A DNA stretch of 64,000 nt from an uncultured Marvinbryantia sp. GTDB taxonomy: Bacteria; Bacillota; Clostridia; Lachnospirales; Lachnospiraceae. The stretch spans positions 1-64,000 of the forward strand of contig CAKRRF010000003.1 of assembly GCA_934394985.1 (NCBI GenBank). The letters run 5' to 3'. This document shows, one piece after another, positions 61,378-64,000 of the stretch. The notes below the pieces were generated by a model. It saw only the letters and a program-made list of their open reading frames with translations, was not told where the DNA came from and did no database searches. The translations under genes and the position numbers were made by a program. Position 1 is the first letter of the stretch; each line of letters begins with the position of its first letter.

Positions 61378-61848
61378 CTACCTTCTTCGAATAGTCTCTT
61401 CCAGTGCACTCAGCTTGTCTGCCAAACAGACCAGCGCACTTTCTTTATATTTAGGCGGCTTCAGATTCAGTGGAAACATATGCTTCTGAATCACATCCTG
61501 TTCGATCTCTCCCAGCTGAAAATCTCTTCTTGCATTCTTCAATGCTGTTCCCGCATGGGAAAATCCATGCCACTTATGGCTGTCATCCTTTTCATGCCAG
61601 TCATAAAGAAAATAATCATGAAGCAGGGCTCCCCGCATCATTGCATCGCGGTTTACTTTTACCCGCAATAACTCTGCCAGGAACAAACTCAGTACCGCCA
61701 CTCTCACAGAATGTGAATATACCGATACCTTTCCATGCTGCAAAAATTTTTTCTCTTTCTGCATATTATCTGACTTCAGAATATCGGCACCTTTACTGTG
61801 TACTATCGCATCCAGATGTTCCCGTCTTGCCTTCCAGTGTTTTAACAT
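61378..61848 (-). CDS. HD-domain phosphohydrolase
   Basis: 156 residues. The metal site is visible as HSVRV (first His), LLHDYFLYDW (HD), FSHAG, KHMFP and the final Asp in CLADK. HD proteins hydrolyse nucleotides or other phosphoesters; the substrate is unknown. GGAAGTG precedes the ATG. It lies 15 bp after the large membrane-protein gene and 9 bp before rlmI, so one transcript is likely. Confidence 0.85.
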   Translation of the reverse strand: MLKHWKARREHLDAIVHSKGADILKSDNMQKEKKFLQHGKVSVYSHSVRVAVLSLFLAELLRVKVNRDAMMRGALLHDYFLYDWHEKDDSHKWHGFSHAGTALKNARRDFQLGEIEQDVIQKHMFPLNLKPPKYKESALVCLADKLSALEETIRRR

Positions 61849-61863
61849 ATGACACTTCCTTTT

Positions 61864-63549
61864 TTACTTGCTTTTTATCTGATATACCTGCAGATAACCT
61901 GCCTCTTTTACAGGTACCGCTTCCACATTTTTCTGATAATACTCTCTGATATATTTTACGGTCAGATCAATTTTATTGTCCACCAGATAGACATGCTGCC
62001 GATCTGTCAGATCTCTGTACGGATTTTTTATTCCATATTCCGCCATTTTTTTCTGCCACAATGGATTTCCCATTTCCCATCCACCATACCACACCACGTT
62101 TTCAAATCTGCCTTCCGGCACTGCATCCAGAATTCCATACCCAGTATAAGAAATCGTTCCGATTTTTGCAAGATACAATCCCTCCGGATCTGTACTGACC
62201 GCTTCCAGAAAAGAATCTCTGATATAGTCTCTGTCCGCTTCGCCCTGCTCTGTCAGAACTCTCCAGTTCTCTTTCCAGGTACTCTGACTGGCAAGCGTCA
62301 GGCATCCCAGTGCAATCAGCGCACTTTTCTGAGAAATTTTACATTTTCTGTTATCACAAAACCAGAGTACCGCCATGGAGATTGCAAACCACAGACCGAC
62401 TTCTACCCGGTTTTCCAGATAACGTCCCTGATAATACAGATAAAAATCCATTGCTCCCATAGCGCAGATCTCATAACAGACCAGCAGCCAGATCTTCTTG
62501 TCTTTTTTTCTCCAGAACAGCCACAGAAAAGCCAGCAAAAGAAATCCATAAAATACCGGTATCTTCAGATAGCCAATCGGAAACTCTGACCAGAAGTTTT
62601 TCACCAGTACCCTGCTCAACTGATTTCTCGGGCGCATCTCATCAACTGCTTTTAATGTCTCAAGCGTAAATACATCCGGATCATAAAAATTCAGTCCGTT
62701 TCGGAAGATTCGATAAGCTGTTTTGCTGATTCCCAGCTTCTGATATTCCTCTTTATGCTCCTTATAAGCCGCCATACTGTAATCAGTCAGATTGCAGCGC
62801 AGATCATTGTACTTCATATATGCATCCCATTGGGGATCCGATGCGTAAATCTGATGATCCAGAACTTCTGCCCCAATCATCAGTGCTCCGGTCAGTCCGA
62901 ATACCGAGAACAGCAGGAGCAGCTTCTTTTTCTGCTTTTCTTTCCATTCGGAAGATGTCAGCAGTACGTAAAATCCGATTCCCGCCAGCAGCACACAACA
63001 GATTGCCGCCTCTTCAAATCGGTACAAAGAACCGACCAACGAAAGAAACATCCCCCATATCATTCCGCTTCTTTTTGTTTTTTCTTTTTCGATCTCATAA
63101 AACAGCAGCAAAATCCCTGCTGTCAGCATCAGCCCTGCCGTCTTGGTATATTGCATTCTGATATAACACTCATATCCGAAATAGATCAGCAGGATCCCAT
63201 TCACCAGCCAGGCCTGTGCTCTGCTCAGTTTCTGAAACCAGATCCATGTCACAGTCGTCAACGCTGAAAAGATCGCTGCGAACTGCAAAATCGCATACCA
63301 GGGAATAAGACCATGCCCAAGCTGATAAAACAGGCAGTATACGAGTCCAAGTAAATAGTTCTGGCAAATGACATGCGGATCGTGAAGCCCCCAGGCTCCG
63401 TTTACAATCATCGAAATACTGATATCATCATTTGTCTCAAATGCCGGTCGAAGCAACAACAGCATACCAGCCAGCACTGCTAAATTTAAAAGACAGGAAA
63501 ACCAGACTTTTCCGGCCTTCCCGTCTAACCAATTCCTTACATTTTTCAT
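61864..63549 (-). CDS. Large polytopic membrane protein, possible GT-C-type glycosyltransferase
   Basis: 561 residues, ten or more predicted helices. After the first helix comes FETNDDISISMIVNG, with an Asp pair in the first extracytoplasmic loop, as is usual for GT-C sugar transferases that use lipid-linked donors. A soluble C-terminal part follows (GYLKIPVFYG..., then LYLAKIGTISYTGYG). I do not recognise the family exactly. A role in surface glycan synthesis is possible, matching the GtrA-YfhO protein elsewhere in the window, but there is no linked glycan operon. Confidence 0.75.
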   Translation of the reverse strand: MKNVRNWLDGKAGKVWFSCLLNLAVLAGMLLLLRPAFETNDDISISMIVNGAWGLHDPHVICQNYLLGLVYCLFYQLGHGLIPWYAILQFAAIFSALTTVTWIWFQKLSRAQAWLVNGILLIYFGYECYIRMQYTKTAGLMLTAGILLLFYEIEKEKTKRSGMIWGMFLSLVGSLYRFEEAAICCVLLAGIGFYVLLTSSEWKEKQKKKLLLLFSVFGLTGALMIGAEVLDHQIYASDPQWDAYMKYNDLRCNLTDYSMAAYKEHKEEYQKLGISKTAYRIFRNGLNFYDPDVFTLETLKAVDEMRPRNQLSRVLVKNFWSEFPIGYLKIPVFYGFLLLAFLWLFWRKKDKKIWLLVCYEICAMGAMDFYLYYQGRYLENRVEVGLWFAISMAVLWFCDNRKCKISQKSALIALGCLTLASQSTWKENWRVLTEQGEADRDYIRDSFLEAVSTDPEGLYLAKIGTISYTGYGILDAVPEGRFENVVWYGGWEMGNPLWQKKMAEYGIKNPYRDLTDRQHVYLVDNKIDLTVKYIREYYQKNVEAVPVKEAGYLQVYQIKSK

Positions 63550-63612
63550 TCCAGGCTCTCCGTCTCATACAATATTTTCTCGCCTATTTATCATACCTGT
63601 TTTATGGACGGA

Positions 63613-64000
63613 TTACAATTCATTATTTTTCTTTTTCACAGATTTTCTTCTGTTCTTCTTTGCTTCATACAGTCTCTGATCAGCACTGATATTGGCCATC
63701 TGAAAATCCTCATAACTTCCCAGTTCAAAGCTCTGAACTCCCACAGAAAGTTCCACATAATATGGCTTTCTTGAATGTTCATTAAATTTTCTGCAAGACT
63801 GCGCGATCCTGTTCTTCAGAATCTCATCAAAGCTATCCCTATCAGAAAATGCCAGGCAGGAAAATTCATCGCCACCGATTCTGGCTATCATATCACTTCC
63901 CCGAATACAACTCTTCAGAATATCGGCACATGTTTTTATGGCAAAATTCCCCTCTGCATGTCCCCAGGTATCATTAATCTCCTTGAGATGATCCAAATCC
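63613..64000 (-). CDS. GGDEF-domain protein, partial (5' end outside window)
   Basis: C-terminal 129 residues of a diguanylate cyclase. The visible domain has DLDHLKEINDTWGH (metal and substrate Asp), the I-site RGSD exactly five residues before the intact GGDEF in RIGGDEF, and the ending ISADQRLYEAKKNRR. All active-site residues seen suggest it makes cyclic di-GMP with product inhibition. The frame stays open to base 64000, so sensor domains lie beyond the window. Confidence 0.9.
   Translation of the reverse strand, partial: DLDHLKEINDTWGHAEGNFAIKTCADILKSCIRGSDMIARIGGDEFSCLAFSDRDSFDEILKNRIAQSCRKFNEHSRKPYYVELSVGVQSFELGSYEDFQMANISADQRLYEAKKNRRKSVKKKNNEL

Overview
The window reads as a chromosomal segment of a Gram-positive anaerobe of the class Clostridia, most likely family Lachnospiraceae (Blautia, Dorea or Ruminococcus gnavus type). 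The reasons are the gene orders (murB-rapZ-whiA-crh, addB-addA, tig-clpP-clpX-lon-ysxC, ecfA1-ecfA2-ecfT-truA), AGGAGG-type ribosome sites, TTGACA-N17-TATAAT-type promoters, a T-box before valS, a tRNA without encoded CCA, and PD-(D/E)XK families common in gut Lachnospiraceae. The species is not assigned. No rRNA, CRISPR array, prophage or complete insertion sequence was seen.

Layout. 1-2400: a 128-bp-period repeat, then a polar amino-acid ABC operon whose promoter lies in a perfect 18-bp-arm inverted repeat. 2604-2676: tRNA-Gly(GCC). 2806-20000, nearly all on the minus strand: valS with T-box, addB, addA, a GtrA-YfhO fusion, murB, rapZ, whiA and a Crh-like HPr with Glu in place of His15. A nested palindromic element separates valS from addB. 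19097-28499: a sugar dehydrogenase, a conserved 93-aa orphan, pepF, ysxC, lon, clpX, clpP and tig. 28623-39900: a DJ-1 protein, a CYTH protein, truA, the ECF vitamin-transporter core, malQ, the methionine importer metQ-metN-metI, a GNAT protein, a cyclophilin and an Rpn-like nuclease.

39900-43300 is a small rearranged region. An AAA-ATPase/PD-(D/E)XK protein sits next to intact exoA, and beyond it lie decayed fragments of both exoA and the Rpn-like gene. 43457-46301: a DUF2325 protein with an elaborate leader, and the shikimate genes aroD, aroE and aroK. aroK follows a secreted SH3-domain protein. 47311-58803: two complete peptide/nickel-type ABC importer operons with mscS between them on the other strand. 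Both operons carry the same bipartite sequence module at the same distance from the -35 box. 59054-60068: an sdpR-sdpI pair whose promoter is bracketed by two operators with identical arms. 60166-64000: an RlmI-like methyltransferase, an HD protein, a large membrane protein and a truncated GGDEF gene.

How it fits together: most of the window is housekeeping (cell wall, recombination repair, proteostasis, translation, shikimate, methionine and vitamin uptake). The less ordinary material is regulatory and structural: paired operators, shared promoter modules, palindromic intergenic repeats, and a rearrangement scar around exoA. All calls come from reading the sequence; no database search was run.
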